From contig JADKEV010000012.1 of the NCBI GenBank assembly GCA_016717855.1, forward strand, positions 1-64,000: a stretch of DNA of 64,000 nucleotides. Reading direction: 5' to 3'. The first letter of the stretch is position 1. Every line of letters begins with the position of its first letter. Positions 46,443 to 55,957 of the stretch are shown piece after piece. The DNA comes from Betaproteobacteria bacterium. GTDB lineage: Bacteria > Pseudomonadota > Gammaproteobacteria > Burkholderiales > Casimicrobiaceae. Position numbers and translations under genes: made by a program. Below the pieces are notes generated by a model, which did no database searches, was not told the origin of the DNA, and was given only the letters and a program-made list of their open reading frames with translations.

Positions 46443-48080
46443 ATGCCAAACATCTTCGAACAGGATCTCGAACGCAATCCGGCCAACCATGCGCCGCTCA
46501 CGCCGTTGTCCTACATCGAGCGCGCCGCCTACGTGTATCCGGAAGCGACCGCCATCGTTCACGGCGAATTCCGCGCGACGTGGGCCGAGGCCTATGCCCG
46601 CTGCCGCCGGCTGGCCAGCGCACTGTCCAGGCTCGGGATCGGCGCGGGCGACACCGTGGCGGTAATGCTGCCCAACATCCCGGCGATGGTCGACGTCCAC
46701 TTCGGCGTCGCGATGGCGGGCGCGGTCCTGAACACCCTCAACACCCGGCTCGATGGCGAGGCGATCGCCTTCATGCTCGATCACGGGGAGGCCAGGGTGC
46801 TGATCACCGACCGCGAGTTCTCACCCATCGTCAAGCGCGCGCTGGAACTGGCGGCCAGGCGGCCCGTGGTCATCGATGTCGACGACCCGCAGTACACGGG
46901 CAAGGGCGAGCGCCTGGGCGAGATCGAGTACGAAGCGTTCATCGCCGGCGGCGATCCGGACTTCGCCTGGCGGCAACCGGCCGACGAATGGGAGGCCATC
47001 TCTCTCAACTACACGTCGGGCACGACGGGCAATCCCAAGGGCGTCGTCTACCATCACCGCGGCGCGTATCTGAACGCCGCGTCCAACATCATCGACTGGG
47101 GCATGCCCCGGCACAGCGTCTACCTGTGGACGCTGCCCATGTTTCACTGCAACGGCTGGTGCTTCGTCTGGACGATGGCAGCGCTGGCGGGCACCAACGT
47201 GTGCCTGCGCCGGGTCGAAGCGAGTGCTATCTTCGACGCCATCCGCGACCACCGGGTCACCCACTATTGCGGCGCGCCCATCGTCCATTCGCTGCTGACC
47301 AACGCGCCGGAAGCCATGCGCGCGGGCATCACCCACACCGTCCACGCGATGGTCGCCGCGGCGGCGCCGCCCGCGGCGATGATCGAAGGCATGGAAAGGA
47401 TGGGCTTCGACCTGGTCCACGTCTACGGGCTCACCGAGACCTACGGCCCGGCGGCCGTCTGCGCCAAGCACGACGAATGGGGGCGGATGGACATCGGGCA
47501 GCGCACCGAGCGTATGGGCCGGCAGGGTGTCCGCTACCTGATGGAAGAGGCGATCACGGTGATGGACCCGGAAACGATGAAGCCCGTGCCCTGGGATGGC
47601 GAGACCATGGGCGAGATCATGTTCCGCGGCAACGTGACGATGAAGGGGTATCTCAAGAATCCGAAAGCGACCGCCGAAGCCTTTGCCGGCGGCTGGTTTC
47701 ATTCGGGCGACCTGGCCGTGATGCAGCCCGACGGCTACATCAAGATCAAGGACCGTTCCAAGGACGTGATCATCTCCGGCGGCGAGAACATTTCATCGCT
47801 CGAAGTCGAGGACGTGATCTACCGGCATCCCGCCGTGCTGGCCTGCGCCGTGGTCGCCACGCCCGACCCGAAGTGGGGCGAGACGCCCTGCGCCTTCGTC
47901 GAGCTCAAGGCCGGCGCGACGGTCACCGAAGCCGAAATCACCGAGCACTGCCGCGCCCAACTCGCGCGCTTCAAGGTACCGCGGAAAGTCGTGTTCACCG
48001 TCCTGCCCAAGACCTCGACCGGCAAGATCCAGAAGTTCATCCTGCGCGAGCAGGCGAAGTCGTCGGCGGCGATCGAGTAG
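46443..48080 (+). CDS. Acyl-CoA synthetase (AMP-forming), medium/long-chain type
   Basis: Activates a carboxylic acid with ATP and CoA to the acyl-CoA. 545 residues from ATG 46,443. The AMP-binding signature YTSGTTGNPKGV is at about residues 190-201. VYGLTETYGP, GWFHSGDLAV and KDRSKDVIISGGENISS follow, and the C-terminal catalytic lysine is in KTSTGKIQKFILR. The sequence resembles the DMSP/methylmercaptopropionate (DmdB-like) and fatty-acyl ligase branch; substrate cannot be read from sequence. It heads an acyl-CoA oxidation gene block. Confidence 0.93.
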   Translation: MPNIFEQDLERNPANHAPLTPLSYIERAAYVYPEATAIVHGEFRATWAEAYARCRRLASALSRLGIGAGDTVAVMLPNIPAMVDVHFGVAMAGAVLNTLNTRLDGEAIAFMLDHGEARVLITDREFSPIVKRALELAARRPVVIDVDDPQYTGKGERLGEIEYEAFIAGGDPDFAWRQPADEWEAISLNYTSGTTGNPKGVVYHHRGAYLNAASNIIDWGMPRHSVYLWTLPMFHCNGWCFVWTMAALAGTNVCLRRVEASAIFDAIRDHRVTHYCGAPIVHSLLTNAPEAMRAGITHTVHAMVAAAAPPAAMIEGMERMGFDLVHVYGLTETYGPAAVCAKHDEWGRMDIGQRTERMGRQGVRYLMEEAITVMDPETMKPVPWDGETMGEIMFRGNVTMKGYLKNPKATAEAFAGGWFHSGDLAVMQPDGYIKIKDRSKDVIISGGENISSLEVEDVIYRHPAVLACAVVATPDPKWGETPCAFVELKAGATVTEAEITEHCRAQLARFKVPRKVVFTVLPKTSTGKIQKFILREQAKSSAAIE

Positions 48081-48088
48081 GGGCGGCG

Positions 48089-48898
48089 ATGCGCGCTTCG
48101 ACACCTGCTGCCACGGCCGTCCCGGCGGCCATGGTGCTGCGCGCCGATGCCGGCGGCATCGCGACCCTGACCCTCAACCGGCCGGCGCAATTCAACGCCA
48201 TGTCCGTCGCGATGCTCGACGCGCTGCAGGCCGCGCTCGATGCGATCGCGGCCGACCCGGCGGTGCGGGTGGTCGTCATCGCCGGCGCCGGGCCCAATTT
48301 CTGCGCCGGCCACGACCTGAAGGAAATGCTGGCGAACTCGAACGAGGCGTTCATCGGCGGGCTGTTCGGGAAGTGCTGCGCGATGATGCTCACGATCGCC
48401 GGGATTCCGCAGCCCGTCATCGCCCGCGTGCACGGCATGGCCGCGGCCGCCGGCTGCCAGCTGGTCGCCGCGTGCGACCTGGCCGTCGCCACCGCCGATG
48501 CCCGTTTCGCGACCTCGGGCATCAACTACGGCCTGTTCTGCGCCACGCCGGCGGTGCCGGTGTCGCGCAACATCCCGCGCAAGCAGGCGTTCGAGATGCT
48601 CTTTACCGGCGAGTTCATCGATGCGCCGACCGCGCGGTCCTGGGGCTTGATCAACCGGATCGCGGAGACATCGGCGCTGGATGCCGAGGTCCTGCGCCTG
48701 GCGCGGTCGCTGATGGAAAAACCTGCCGACGTCGTGGCGGCCGGCAAGGCATTCCTCTACGCCCAGTTCGAACGCACCGTGGCGGACGCCTATGCGTTGG
48801 CCACCGCGCACATCACCGACAACATGCTGGGCGCAGCAGCCCAGGAAGGCGTGGCCGCCTTCGTCCAGAAGCGCCCACCCGCCTGGCGCAAATCCTGA
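48089..48898 (+). CDS. Enoyl-CoA hydratase/isomerase family protein (ECHDC3-like)
   Basis: Crotonase-fold protein, 269 residues from ATG 48,089, 8 nt after the ligase gene. The oxyanion-hole segment NFCAGHDLKEM and the CoA-binding core are present. At the positions of the two catalytic glutamates of true hydratases it reads AAAAGCQLVA (Gln) and NYGLFCATPAV (no Glu). This matches the ECHDC3-type subfamily, so hydratase activity is doubtful. Context suggests a role in acyl-CoA metabolism with the neighbouring ligase. Confidence 0.9.
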   Translation: MRASTPAATAVPAAMVLRADAGGIATLTLNRPAQFNAMSVAMLDALQAALDAIAADPAVRVVVIAGAGPNFCAGHDLKEMLANSNEAFIGGLFGKCCAMMLTIAGIPQPVIARVHGMAAAAGCQLVAACDLAVATADARFATSGINYGLFCATPAVPVSRNIPRKQAFEMLFTGEFIDAPTARSWGLINRIAETSALDAEVLRLARSLMEKPADVVAAGKAFLYAQFERTVADAYALATAHITDNMLGAAAQEGVAAFVQKRPPAWRKS

Positions 48899-49027
48899 CC
48901 GGGCGCCGGCAACACTGAGTGCCGGGAATAGAGCGCCGGCACCAAACGGGCGCGCGCCTGTGGCCGTGCCGCGGCCAGGAGCTTATAATAGCGGTCTCCC
49001 GTCAACCCAAATCCACAGCGACCACAC

Positions 49028-49786
49028 ATGAAAATCCTGGTGCCCGTCAAGCGGGTCGTCGACTACAACGTCAAGGTCCGGATCAAGCCCGACGGCTCCG
49101 GCGTCGATATCGCCAACGTCAAGATGTCGATGAATCCGTTCGATGAAATCGCCGTCGAAGAAGCCATCCGCCTCCGGGAGAAGGGCATCGCGACCGAAGT
49201 CGTCGCCGTCTCCTGCGGCATCGCCGCTTGCCAGGAAACGCTGCGCAACGCGCTGGCGCTGGGCGCGGACCGGGCGATTCTGGTCGAGACCGACGCCGAG
49301 CTGCAGCCGCTGGCGGTGGCCAAGCTGCTCAAGGCGCTGGTCGACAAGGAAGCGCCGCGGCTGGTGATCCTCGGCAAGCAGGCGATCGACGACGACGCCA
49401 ACCAGACCGGGCAGATGCTGGCCGGCCTGCTGGGCTGGGCGCAGGCCACGTCCGCGTCCAAGGTCGAGATCGCCGCCGCCGACGCGGCCGAAATGACGGT
49501 CAAGCGCGAGATCGACGGCGGACTGGAGACGATGCAGGTCAAGCTGCCCGCCATCATCACCACCGACCTGCGCCTGAACGAGCCGCGCTATGCGACGCTG
49601 CCCAACATCATGAAGGCGAAGAAGAAGCCGCTGGACACCGTCAAGCCCGATGCGCTGGGCGTCGACGTGACGCCGCGCCTGGCGACGCTGAAAGTCGCCG
49701 AGCCGGCCAAGCGCCGCGGCGGCGGCAAGGTCGCCGACGTGCAGGAACTCGTCGCCAAGCTGCGCAACGAAGCCAAAGTGATCTGA
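49028..49786 (+). CDS. etfB: Electron transfer flavoprotein subunit beta
   Basis: Beta subunit of the soluble ETF heterodimer, which takes electrons from acyl-CoA dehydrogenases. 252 residues, starting MKILVPVKRVVDYNVKVRIK; AMP-binding region with ALGADRAILV and KQAIDDDANQTGQM. A TATAAT at 48,984-48,989 may be its -10 box, though the -35 is weak. etfA follows after 82 nt. Confidence 0.96.
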   Translation: MKILVPVKRVVDYNVKVRIKPDGSGVDIANVKMSMNPFDEIAVEEAIRLREKGIATEVVAVSCGIAACQETLRNALALGADRAILVETDAELQPLAVAKLLKALVDKEAPRLVILGKQAIDDDANQTGQMLAGLLGWAQATSASKVEIAAADAAEMTVKREIDGGLETMQVKLPAIITTDLRLNEPRYATLPNIMKAKKKPLDTVKPDALGVDVTPRLATLKVAEPAKRRGGGKVADVQELVAKLRNEAKVI

Positions 49787-49868
49787 CCGAGTCGTCCCGG
49801 GTCCAGTCGCACCGGGGCGCGCCGACAACCCAACCGGAAACCCGTGCGAACGGGAACACCAGACTGCC

Positions 49869-50804
49869 ATGACCATACTCGTAATTGCCGAACACGATCA
49901 CACCGCGATCAAGGGCGGAACCCTGAACGCCATCGCCGCCGCGCAGAAGATCGGCGGCGACATCCATGTGCTGGTCGCCGGCCACAACGCGGCGCCTGCC
50001 GCGCAGGCCGCGGCGCAGATCGCCGGTGTCGCCAAGGTCCTGCACGCCGACGCGCCGCACCTGGCCGGACACACGGCGGAGAATCTCGCCGCGCTGGTCG
50101 TCTCGGTCGCCGGCGGCTACGATTGCATCATGGCCGCCGCCACCGGCTTCGGCAAGAACGTGTCGCCGCGCATCGCCGCGCTGCTCGACGTCGCGCAGGT
50201 CTCCGAAATCGTCGAGGTCGTGGCGCCCGACACCTTTGTCCGGCCGATCTATGCCGGCAACGGCCTGGCCACCGTGCAAGCGAAGGACGCGAAGAAAGTG
50301 ATCACCGTCCGCGCGACCGGCTTCGACGCCGTCGCCGCGACCGGCGGCAGCGCTGCCGTGGAATCCGTCGCCGCGACGCCCGACACCGGGCTCTCGAACG
50401 TCACCGGCCAGGAACTGAGCAAGTCCGACCGGCCCGAACTCACCGCCGCGCGCATCGTCGTCTCCGGCGGCCGCGGCGTGGGCAACGCCGAGAATTTCCA
50501 CAAGCTGCTCGAGCCGCTCGCGGCGAAATTGAATGCGGCGCTGGGTGCCTCGCGCGCCGCCGTCGACGCGGGCTTCGTGCCCAACGATTACCAGGTCGGG
50601 CAGACCGGCAAGATCGTCGCCCCGGACCTGTACATCGCCGTCGGCATCTCCGGCGCGATCCAGCACCTGGCCGGCATGAAGGACTCCAAGGTCATCGTCG
50701 CGATCAACAAGGACGCCGACGCGCCGATCTTCCAGATCGCCGACTACGGGCTGGTCGCGGACCTGTTCGAGGCCGTGCCGGCGCTGATCGCCGAGCTGGG
50801 GTAG
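49869..50804 (+). CDS. etfA: Electron transfer flavoprotein subunit alpha
   Basis: FAD-carrying subunit of ETF, 311 residues. N-terminal MTILVIAEHDHTAIKGGTLN, and the C-terminal FAD-binding domain with VVSGGRGVG, DAGFVPNDYQVGQTGKIVAP and YIAVGISGAIQHLAGM. Pairs with etfB upstream. Electrons would pass to the ETF-quinone oxidoreductase encoded about 11 kb downstream. Confidence 0.96.
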   Translation: MTILVIAEHDHTAIKGGTLNAIAAAQKIGGDIHVLVAGHNAAPAAQAAAQIAGVAKVLHADAPHLAGHTAENLAALVVSVAGGYDCIMAAATGFGKNVSPRIAALLDVAQVSEIVEVVAPDTFVRPIYAGNGLATVQAKDAKKVITVRATGFDAVAATGGSAAVESVAATPDTGLSNVTGQELSKSDRPELTAARIVVSGGRGVGNAENFHKLLEPLAAKLNAALGASRAAVDAGFVPNDYQVGQTGKIVAPDLYIAVGISGAIQHLAGMKDSKVIVAINKDADAPIFQIADYGLVADLFEAVPALIAELG

Positions 50805-50843
50805 TTCCGCCGTTCCCCGCACCGGCGGGTTGACGTGGCGCAA

Positions 50844-50863
50844 CCCGCGGCGACCGCCGCGGG
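50844..50863 (+). promoter_or_regulatory. GC hairpin between etfA and the acyl-CoA dehydrogenase gene
   Basis: CCCGCGGC (50,844-50,851) pairs perfectly with GCCGCGGG (50,856-50,863) around a GACC loop, with no T-run. It could be an mRNA stabiliser or a weak, Rho-assisted end of the etf transcript; role inferred. Confidence 0.4.
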
Positions 50864-50918
50864 CGCACACTGATTTTCGGTTCATCGCTGCAGCCGTTAC
50901 ACCATCGGGAATTTCATC

Positions 50919-52718
50919 ATGAGCACCTACACCCCACCCCTGAAAGAAATGGAATTCGTCCTGCGCGAACTGGCGCAGATCGACGAGATCGCCAAGCTGC
51001 CCGGCTACGAGGATTCCACGCTGGACACCGCGATGGCGATCATCGAAGAGGCCGGCAAGTTCGCCTCCAACGTGCTCGAGCCGCTCAACCGCACCGGCGA
51101 CACGCAGGGCTCGCAATGGCAGGAGGGGTACAAGGTCAAGACGCCGGACGGCTTCAAGGAAGCCTACAAGGAGTTCCGCGAAGCGGGCTGGACCGGGATG
51201 AGCATCGACGCCGAGCATGGCGGGCAGGGCATCTCGGTCGCCGTGAACACGCTGGTCGAGGAAATCTGGCGTTCGGCCAACCACGCGTTTTCGCTGTGCC
51301 CGCTGCTCACGGTCGGCGCGATCCACGCGCTGGAATTGAAGGGCAGCCCGGAAATGCAGGCGAAGTACCTGCCGAAGATGGTCGCGGGCGAGTGGACCGG
51401 CACGATGAACCTGACCGAGCCGCAGGCCGGCTCCGATCTCGCGCTGGTGCGCAGCCGCGCCGAGCCGCAGGGCGACGGCACGTACAAGATCTTCGGCACC
51501 AAGATCTTCATCACGTATGGCGAGCAGGACTACACCGACAACATCATCCACCTGGTGCTGGCGCGCACGCCGACGGCGCCGGAAGGCGTCAAGGGCATCT
51601 CGCTCTTCGTCGTGCCGAAATTCCTGATCAACGAGGACGGGACGCTGGGCGCGCGCAACGACGTCAACGCGGTGTCCATCGAGCACAAGCTGGGGATCCA
51701 CGCGAGCCCCACTTGCGTGATGCAGTACGGCGACCATGGGGGGGCGATCGGCTACGTCGTCGGCGAGGAGAACCGCGGCCTCGAGTACATGTTCATCATG
51801 ATGAACGCCGCGCGCTTCGCGGTCGGCATCGAAGGCGTCGGCCTGTCCGAGCGCGCGTACCAGCGCGCGGTCGCGTATGCGAGGGACCGCGTGCAAAGCA
51901 GGGACGTGGGCGAGAAGGGCGGCGCGTCGGTGCCCATCATCCGCCACCCCGACATCCGCCGGATGCTGATGAGCATGCGCGCGCAGACCGAGGCGATGCG
52001 GGCGCTGGCCGTCGTCACCGGCGCCGCGATGGACCACATGAAACGCAACCCGGACGAGCAGGTGCGCCAGCACTCGCGCGCCTTCGTCGACCTGATGATC
52101 CCGCTGGTCAAGGGCTGGTCGACCGACACCGCGCAGAACGTCACATACGACGGCGTGCAGGTCCACGGCGGCATGGGCTACATCGAGGAAGCCGGCGCCG
52201 CGCAGCACTATCGCGACGCGCGCATCACGACGATCTACGAGGGCACGACCGGCATCCAGGCCAACGACCTGATCGGACGCAAGATCGGTCGCGAAGGCGG
52301 GCGGACCGCGCTGGCGGTCATTGCCGAGATGGAGAAGTTCGACGCCAAGCTGGCCAAGGCGACCACGCCGGACCTGGTCGCGATCCGCGCGCAGTTCGCG
52401 AGCGCGGTCAAGGCGCTGAAGGAGACTACCGAGTGGGCGATCGCCAACTTCAACGGCGACATCCGCGGCGTGTTCGCCGGCGCGGTCCCGTTCCTGAAGA
52501 TGTGGGGGATCACCGCCAGCGGCTGGCAGATGGCGCGCGCCGCATTGATTGCGCAGCAGCGCCTCGACGCGGGTGAGGGCGACGCGACCTTCTACACGTC
52601 GAAGATCGCCACGACCCGCTTCTTCGCCGATCACTTCCTGGCGCAGGCGTCGACGCTCAAGCACGTCATCACCGCGGGTTCCGCGGGCACGCTGGAGATG
52701 GCGGAAGAGGCGTTCTGA
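50919..52718 (+). CDS. Acyl-CoA dehydrogenase with extended C-terminus (DmdC-like)
   Basis: FAD enzyme that forms the alpha-beta double bond of acyl-CoA and passes electrons to ETF. 599 residues, longer than the ~390 of classic short/medium-chain enzymes. The extra length is an N-terminal segment and a C-terminal helical domain (from about 470). Motifs: MNLTEPQAGSDLALVRSRAE, VQVHGGMGYIEEAGAAQHYR and DARITTIYEGTTGIQANDL, the last carrying the expected catalytic Glu of this branch. The size and motifs match the subgroup containing DmdC (3-methylmercaptopropionyl-CoA dehydrogenase), but many members act on other acyl-CoAs. Confidence 0.93.
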   Translation: MSTYTPPLKEMEFVLRELAQIDEIAKLPGYEDSTLDTAMAIIEEAGKFASNVLEPLNRTGDTQGSQWQEGYKVKTPDGFKEAYKEFREAGWTGMSIDAEHGGQGISVAVNTLVEEIWRSANHAFSLCPLLTVGAIHALELKGSPEMQAKYLPKMVAGEWTGTMNLTEPQAGSDLALVRSRAEPQGDGTYKIFGTKIFITYGEQDYTDNIIHLVLARTPTAPEGVKGISLFVVPKFLINEDGTLGARNDVNAVSIEHKLGIHASPTCVMQYGDHGGAIGYVVGEENRGLEYMFIMMNAARFAVGIEGVGLSERAYQRAVAYARDRVQSRDVGEKGGASVPIIRHPDIRRMLMSMRAQTEAMRALAVVTGAAMDHMKRNPDEQVRQHSRAFVDLMIPLVKGWSTDTAQNVTYDGVQVHGGMGYIEEAGAAQHYRDARITTIYEGTTGIQANDLIGRKIGREGGRTALAVIAEMEKFDAKLAKATTPDLVAIRAQFASAVKALKETTEWAIANFNGDIRGVFAGAVPFLKMWGITASGWQMARAALIAQQRLDAGEGDATFYTSKIATTRFFADHFLAQASTLKHVITAGSAGTLEMAEEAF

Positions 52719-52827
52719 CGCCCCGGCATTGATGCAGATCATCCCCGGGGCAATGATCACCCATTCCCCGGGACGCGGGCGATTCACGGATGGACCCTGG
52801 CTCCGAAAGAGCCGATACTGGGTCCAC

Positions 52828-54369
52828 ATGTTCAATCCCCACCGCTCTCATCTTTGCATCGCCCTGATCGCCGCCGGCATCCTCGCCGGTAACTCCGCGC
52901 TGGCCGTCCGCGTCAACCCCGACGGCCACGGCCAGGCGCTGATCTATCCTTACTACACGGCGCGCTCGACCGGGTCCGGCAACACGTTCGTCACCGCTTT
53001 CTCGGTGACGAACATCACTGGCAGTCCGAAGGCCGTGCGGGTCCGCATTCTGGAAGGGAAGGCGGGGCGCGAGGTGCTTGACTTCAACCTGTTCCTGGCA
53101 GCCTACGACGTGTGGACGGCGGGCATCATCCCCGCAGGCGCGGGCGCCGGATTGTTCTCGAAGGACAACTCCTGCACCAGTCCGCAAGTCGGCACCAGCC
53201 CGGCGCTGCCGCTCAAGTTTCGCAACGGCGCGTATGCCGGCGACCAGCTCGGCGACGACCTGGACCGGACCTACGAGGGCTATTTCGAAATGGTCGAAAT
53301 GGGCGTCATCGATGCGGCGAGCGCATTGGGCAGGGCGGTGACACATGTTCCGAACCTCGCGGCGCCGAATGCTTCGAGGCCATCCTGCGCGCGCCTGCCG
53401 GGCAACGACGAGGTGCCCGCCGGTTTGTCCAGGCCCACCGGCGGCCTGTTCGGCAACGCGAGCTTTATCAACGTGAACGAGGGCACCGACTTCAGCGTCG
53501 ACGCGTTGGCGCTGAGCCAGTGGTCGGACAAAGTCCAGTGGAGCGTGGCGGGCAAAGCCAATCCGAATCTGTCCGACGCGAGTCCGGCGGTGAGCTTGGT
53601 GCTGGATAGCAGCGACGACGCCGATCTGGCGTACATCACGCAATGGAATCGCGGACGGGATGCGGTGACGGCGCTGCTCATGGTCGATCGGGTTGCGAAC
53701 GATTTTACGGTGGAGCCCTGGATCAAGGCGGCGACCGACTGGATCCTGACCCTGCCCACAAAGAGATTTCACGTCTCCCGGTCGCTGATCGAGCCGCCGT
53801 TCAAGGGGGCATCGAACGATGGAGATCCTGCGACCAACGACTCCTACTACTGCGAGTCAACGAGTTACCAACGCTACGTGGAGCCGCTGGACTACTTTGA
53901 TCGCGAGACCCAGACCGGCTCGGTCCACTTGTGCGCGCCACTTTGGGAGTGCACGGAGACCAGGAAGCTATGCGGAAGCGCCGCCGCCATTACATTCTCG
54001 GCGAACTACGGCATCGCAATGGCGGGCCGCGTGCTCCGGTCAAGCGCCTCGAAGAACATCGCGCTCAATGGTATGTGGATCAATGGCTGGGCCGGCTTCG
54101 CGGTCACGGCAACGGGCGGGCCAGCGAACGGTCCGGTGACTCCGGTTTCGCAGCTCATTTCGCCTCCGGGCCAGACGACCATCGTCGATACGCAAACCGG
54201 CATCGCGCGCACGGGTCAAACCGTCACCTACTTCGGTCTTCCCATCGTCGGCTTTGCCGCACAGTCGTACAGCACGCACGGACTCTCAGGCGTCAATCCC
54301 AACGTCCTGTCCAACTACGGCGGCCAGTTCGGCCACAAGTTCACCAGAAGGATGGAGGTGGCACCATGA
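52828..54369 (+). CDS. Exported protein of unknown function, paralogue 1
   Basis: 513 residues from ATG 52,828. Signal peptide (LCIALIAAGILAGNSALA) with cleavage probably before VRVNPDGHG. The mature start VRVNPDGHGQALIYPYYTA is followed by a predicted beta-rich region (VRVRILEGKAGREVLDFNLF, YDVWTAG) and several Cys residues (CTSP, CARLP, CESTS, CAPLWECTE) that may form disulfides. It ends AAQSYSTHG..NPNVLSNYGG.F.HKFTRRMEVAP. I recall similar exported proteins in other proteobacteria, with no function assigned. Its stop overlaps the start of paralogue 2 by ATGA. Confidence 0.85.
   Translation: MFNPHRSHLCIALIAAGILAGNSALAVRVNPDGHGQALIYPYYTARSTGSGNTFVTAFSVTNITGSPKAVRVRILEGKAGREVLDFNLFLAAYDVWTAGIIPAGAGAGLFSKDNSCTSPQVGTSPALPLKFRNGAYAGDQLGDDLDRTYEGYFEMVEMGVIDAASALGRAVTHVPNLAAPNASRPSCARLPGNDEVPAGLSRPTGGLFGNASFINVNEGTDFSVDALALSQWSDKVQWSVAGKANPNLSDASPAVSLVLDSSDDADLAYITQWNRGRDAVTALLMVDRVANDFTVEPWIKAATDWILTLPTKRFHVSRSLIEPPFKGASNDGDPATNDSYYCESTSYQRYVEPLDYFDRETQTGSVHLCAPLWECTETRKLCGSAAAITFSANYGIAMAGRVLRSSASKNIALNGMWINGWAGFAVTATGGPANGPVTPVSQLISPPGQTTIVDTQTGIARTGQTVTYFGLPIVGFAAQSYSTHGLSGVNPNVLSNYGGQFGHKFTRRMEVAP
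52903..52965 (+). repeat. 63-bp perfect direct repeat, copy 1
   Basis: Encodes the start of the mature protein of paralogue 1. The same 63 bases recur at 54,444-54,506 in paralogue 2, although flanking sequence differs at many positions. Confidence 0.9.
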
Positions 54370-55900
54370 ATCTTCGTGCGCGTTTTCGACCCCTGTTGCG
54401 GGCAATGGTCGCCGCTGGCGTTGTCCTTGCCGACCCGGCAACCGCCGTCCGCGTCAACCCCGACGGCCACGGCCAGGCGCTGATCTATCCTTACTACACG
54501 GCGCGCAGCACGGTGAGCGGCCATGCCTTCGTGACGGCGCTGTCCGTGACCAACGTCTCGTCCAGGCCCAAGGCGGTCAGGGTCCGGATCCTCGAAGGCC
54601 GGGCCGGCGCGAGCGTCCTGGATTTCAACCTGTTCCTCAATGCCTATGATGTGTGGACGGCGGGCATCGTGGCCGCGGGTCCCGGCGCGGGAATCTTCTC
54701 GGCGGACAACTCGTGCACGACGCCGCAGGTGAGCAGGAGTGCAACTGCTGCGACCCAGTTCCGCAATTTCCTCTACGCCGGCGACACGCTCGGCGACAGC
54801 CTCGATCGCACCTACGAAGGCTTTTTCGAGATACTCGAAATGGGCGCCATCGATCCGGAGAGCCCGCTCGGGATGTCGGTGACGCATGCGCTGGACTACT
54901 CGGGATACAACACATCGAAGCCTTCGTGCGCCGGCTTGCCGTTGACCGATGCGGTGCCGGCTGGACTTTCCAGGCCGACCGGCGGGCTGGTGGGCAATGC
55001 GAGCTATATCAACATCAATGAAGGCACCGACTTCAGCATCGACGCGATCGCGCTGTCCCGCTGGTCGGACAAGGTGCAATGGGCCGCGCCCGGCACGCCG
55101 CACCCCAATCTCGGCGACGCCAGTCCCGCGGTCAGCTACGTCGTCGACGAACAGGACGACGGCGACCGGATCGTCGTGACGCAATGGGGCGCCGGCCGCG
55201 ATGCGGTGTCGGCGGTGCTGATGGCCGAGCGGGTGATCAACGACTTCACGGTGGAGCCCGGCATCAAGGCGGCGACCGACTGGGTCGTGGTGATGCCCAC
55301 CAAGCGGTTCTACTTCACCGCGACGGGCGTCGAGAGTCCGTTCCATGGCGTCACCGGTCCGCCGGGCCGCTTCGGCGAGTGGCTGTCGCCGCCCACGTTC
55401 CCGGAGGTCTATGGGCCGCCGGGGAGTTTCTACGACAGGGAAGGGCAGGATGGGGGCGGATTGACCACCGTCTGCTTCATTGTTTGCACGAGAGTCCAGC
55501 CGGTCTTCCCCGGCAGCGCCGGCGTCTGGAACTGGATGCCCGGCGACGCCGCGGCGCCGGCGCAGAGTTCGGTCATGGCATCCAAGACGTTCACCGTGCA
55601 GCGGCTGGGACCGACCTTGTCAACGGCTGGGGCCAACTGGCAATTCCGGGTGAGCTCGAAGGCTCGACGACCCCCATTCACCGGCTGGCCGCGCCCGCCG
55701 GTGCGACGACCGTGGTCGACGTGAAGACCGGCACCGTCAGAGCGAACGTGACCGCCACCTATTTCGGCTTGCCCCTGATCGGCTTCGCCGCGCAGTCGTA
55801 CAGCACGAACGGCTTGCCGGGGATCAATCCCAACGTGCTATCGAACTACGGCGGGACGTTCAGCCACAAGTTCACGCGGCGGATCGAGGTTGCGCAGTGA
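54366..55900 (+). CDS. Exported protein of unknown function, paralogue 2 (frameshifted)
   Basis: Close relative of the preceding gene and translationally coupled to it. From ATG 54,366: signal peptide (MVAAGVVLADPATA), then the same mature start and motifs (VLDFNLFLNAYDVWTAGIVA, YEGFFEILEMGAIDPESPL). The frame is good to about 55,609 (KTFTVQRLG), then continues as TDLVNGWGQLAIPGEL in another frame to 55,900. One missing base in GGxACC explains it. The end, SYSTNG..NPNVLSNYGGTFSHKFTRRIEVAQ, is nearly identical to paralogue 1. About 511 residues when corrected. Confidence 0.8.
54444..54506 (+). repeat. 63-bp perfect direct repeat, copy 2
   Basis: Second copy of the repeat at 52,903-52,965, in the same place within paralogue 2 (about 1.54 kb apart). 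Recombination between the copies would fuse the two genes in frame. Confidence 0.9.
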
Positions 55901-55957
55901 TGGCGCGGTGAATCCTACCCGTTCGATGCGTCCAGGCCACGGACAATCCGGCTTGCC

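Noticed and set aside
46325..48898. Single 857-codon open frame ending in the enoyl-CoA hydratase-like protein
   Set aside because: The upstream two thirds is an out-of-frame shadow of the acyl-CoA synthetase; the real gene starts at 48,089.
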